From Candidatus Staskawiczbacteria bacterium (GTDB lineage: Bacteria > Patescibacteriota > Minisyncoccia > Minisyncoccales > Staskawiczbacteraceae): a DNA stretch of 6,602 nt. The number at the start of each line of letters is the position of its first letter. Positions within the stretch are counted from its first letter, which is position 1. The notes below the pieces were generated by a model. It saw nothing but the letters and a program-made list of their open reading frames with translations. It searched no databases and was not told the origin of the DNA. Positions 6,052 through 6,602 of this stretch are shown here, piece after piece. The stretch is taken from positions 1 to 6,602 of the forward strand of contig CALRCB010000022.1 of assembly GCA_943354455.1 (NCBI GenBank), given 5' to 3'. The position numbers and the translations under genes are program-made.

Positions 6052-6602
6052 TTACCTCATGAAAATTTCTGCCAGTAAAAAGACAACATATATCAAAAGC
6101 AACACTAACCCCTCTTTTTTAGTAATTTTTTTACCGCTTCGGATGAAGAAAAGGGCAAAAACTGCTGAAATGATTAAAAATATCCTAGCAGTGACAAACT
6201 GATCAAAATCCTTGATTTCAAATGGTAAAAAGAATGCAATCAAACCCAACACCAAGGTGGTACACACAATAACCGACCCCATTAAATCCCCCAGCACCAG
6301 CCAATTTTTTTCTTTTCTGGCAGAAACAATGGCAAAGTAACCTTCTGGAAATGCGTTGCCCATCCCCAAAATTAATATTCCCACCAAGGCCAAAGAAATT
6401 CCCAATTTATCAGCAAAAAACTGGGCAGACCCAACCACGGCAAATGATGCCCCCAAAAGCAACGCCAGCAATACCAAAATGCCAAGCAAACTTTTAAGAA
6501 ACCCGAAAAATCCCACACTTGCCGTTGCATGCTGGCTTGAATATCTTGTTTTAAAATGCTCCCGTTCTGAAAAAATCCACCAGGAATAAAGAAAAAATGA
6601 AG
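6052..6602 (-). CDS. Na+/Ca2+ antiporter, CaCA superfamily (C-terminal half; 5' end outside window)
   Basis: This exchanger-type transporter should move Ca2+ or a similar cation against Na+ or H+ across the membrane. The frame stays open from the stop (TAA, 6054-6052) to the window edge, so the gene is partial. A GTG at 6516 gives a 154-residue open frame but is probably not the start, because in-frame sequence upstream reads as a hydrophilic linker (SEREHFKTRYSSQHATAS). The visible part has about five hydrophobic segments, the expected count for the second half of a ten-segment exchanger. It contains one alpha repeat: LGMGNAFPEGYFAIVSARK, then LGDLMGSVIV, equivalent to the G(T/N)S-PE and GN--GS motifs that line the ion path. 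Asn-Ala and Gly-Asp variants there differ from textbook members, so the transported ion is uncertain. It ends 22 bases before rmuC. Confidence 0.82.
   Translation of the reverse strand, partial: SFFLYSWWIFSEREHFKTRYSSQHATASVGFFGFLKSLLGILVLLALLLGASFAVVGSAQFFADKLGISLALVGILILGMGNAFPEGYFAIVSARKEKNWLVLGDLMGSVIVCTTLVLGLIAFFLPFEIKDFDQFVTARIFLIISAVFALFFIRSGKKITKKEGLVLLLIYVVFLLAEIFMR

Noticed and set aside
6030..6060. TATTAT before rmuC as a -10 box
   Set aside because: No -35-like hexamer lies at proper spacing and it is too close to the ATG unless the transcript is leaderless.
13..6602. Alternative genetic code with TGA as glycine (as in Gracilibacteria or SR1)
   Set aside because: Long frames are intact under the standard code and use ordinary glycine codons. 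The lack of TGA stops in eight genes is weak evidence in AT-rich DNA.

Overview
The window is AT-rich and densely packed, and all eight genes lie on the minus strand. Three things suggest a member of the Candidate Phyla Radiation (Patescibacteria, perhaps Parcubacteria-like). These are a stand-alone VirD4/TraG-like type IV secretion ATPase with a small uncharacterised partner, a short HemK/PrmC methyltransferase, and near absence of Shine-Dalgarno sequences. This is inferred from gene style; no taxonomic marker was tested. The standard code (TGA not sense) fits: every gene ends in TAA or TAG, and no long frame needs a TGA read as an amino acid.

In transcription order (high to low coordinate): the C-terminal half of a CaCA-superfamily Na+/Ca2+ antiporter, cut by the window edge (6602-6052); rmuC (6029-4989); rplU, bL21 (4951-4640); a 69-residue zinc-ribbon protein (4574-4365); prmC (4306-3557); a membrane-anchored DUF4352-like extracytoplasmic protein (3518-2922); a small acidic hypothetical protein (2911-2525); and the large secretion ATPase (2487-13).

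It divides into probable transcription units. The antiporter and rmuC are 22 bases apart and may be co-transcribed. rplU has a plausible promoter overlapping the end of rmuC and ends in a hairpin terminator that contains its stop codon. The zinc-ribbon gene sits alone between two terminators, has the only good ribosome binding site here, and is richer in GC than its surroundings. prmC follows the second terminator with no promoter I can recognise. The last three genes follow an extended -10 promoter at the end of prmC and look like one operon: a single-pass surface protein, a small soluble protein and a membrane-anchored ATPase. This is the part most likely to be a poorly described system, perhaps a reduced DNA- or protein-translocation apparatus, but no relaxase, VirB4 or channel gene is visible.

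No gene-free stretch exceeds about 70 bases. The gaps hold the terminators, promoters and an 18-bp direct repeat listed below. I saw no tRNA, rRNA, CRISPR array, insertion sequence or attachment site.
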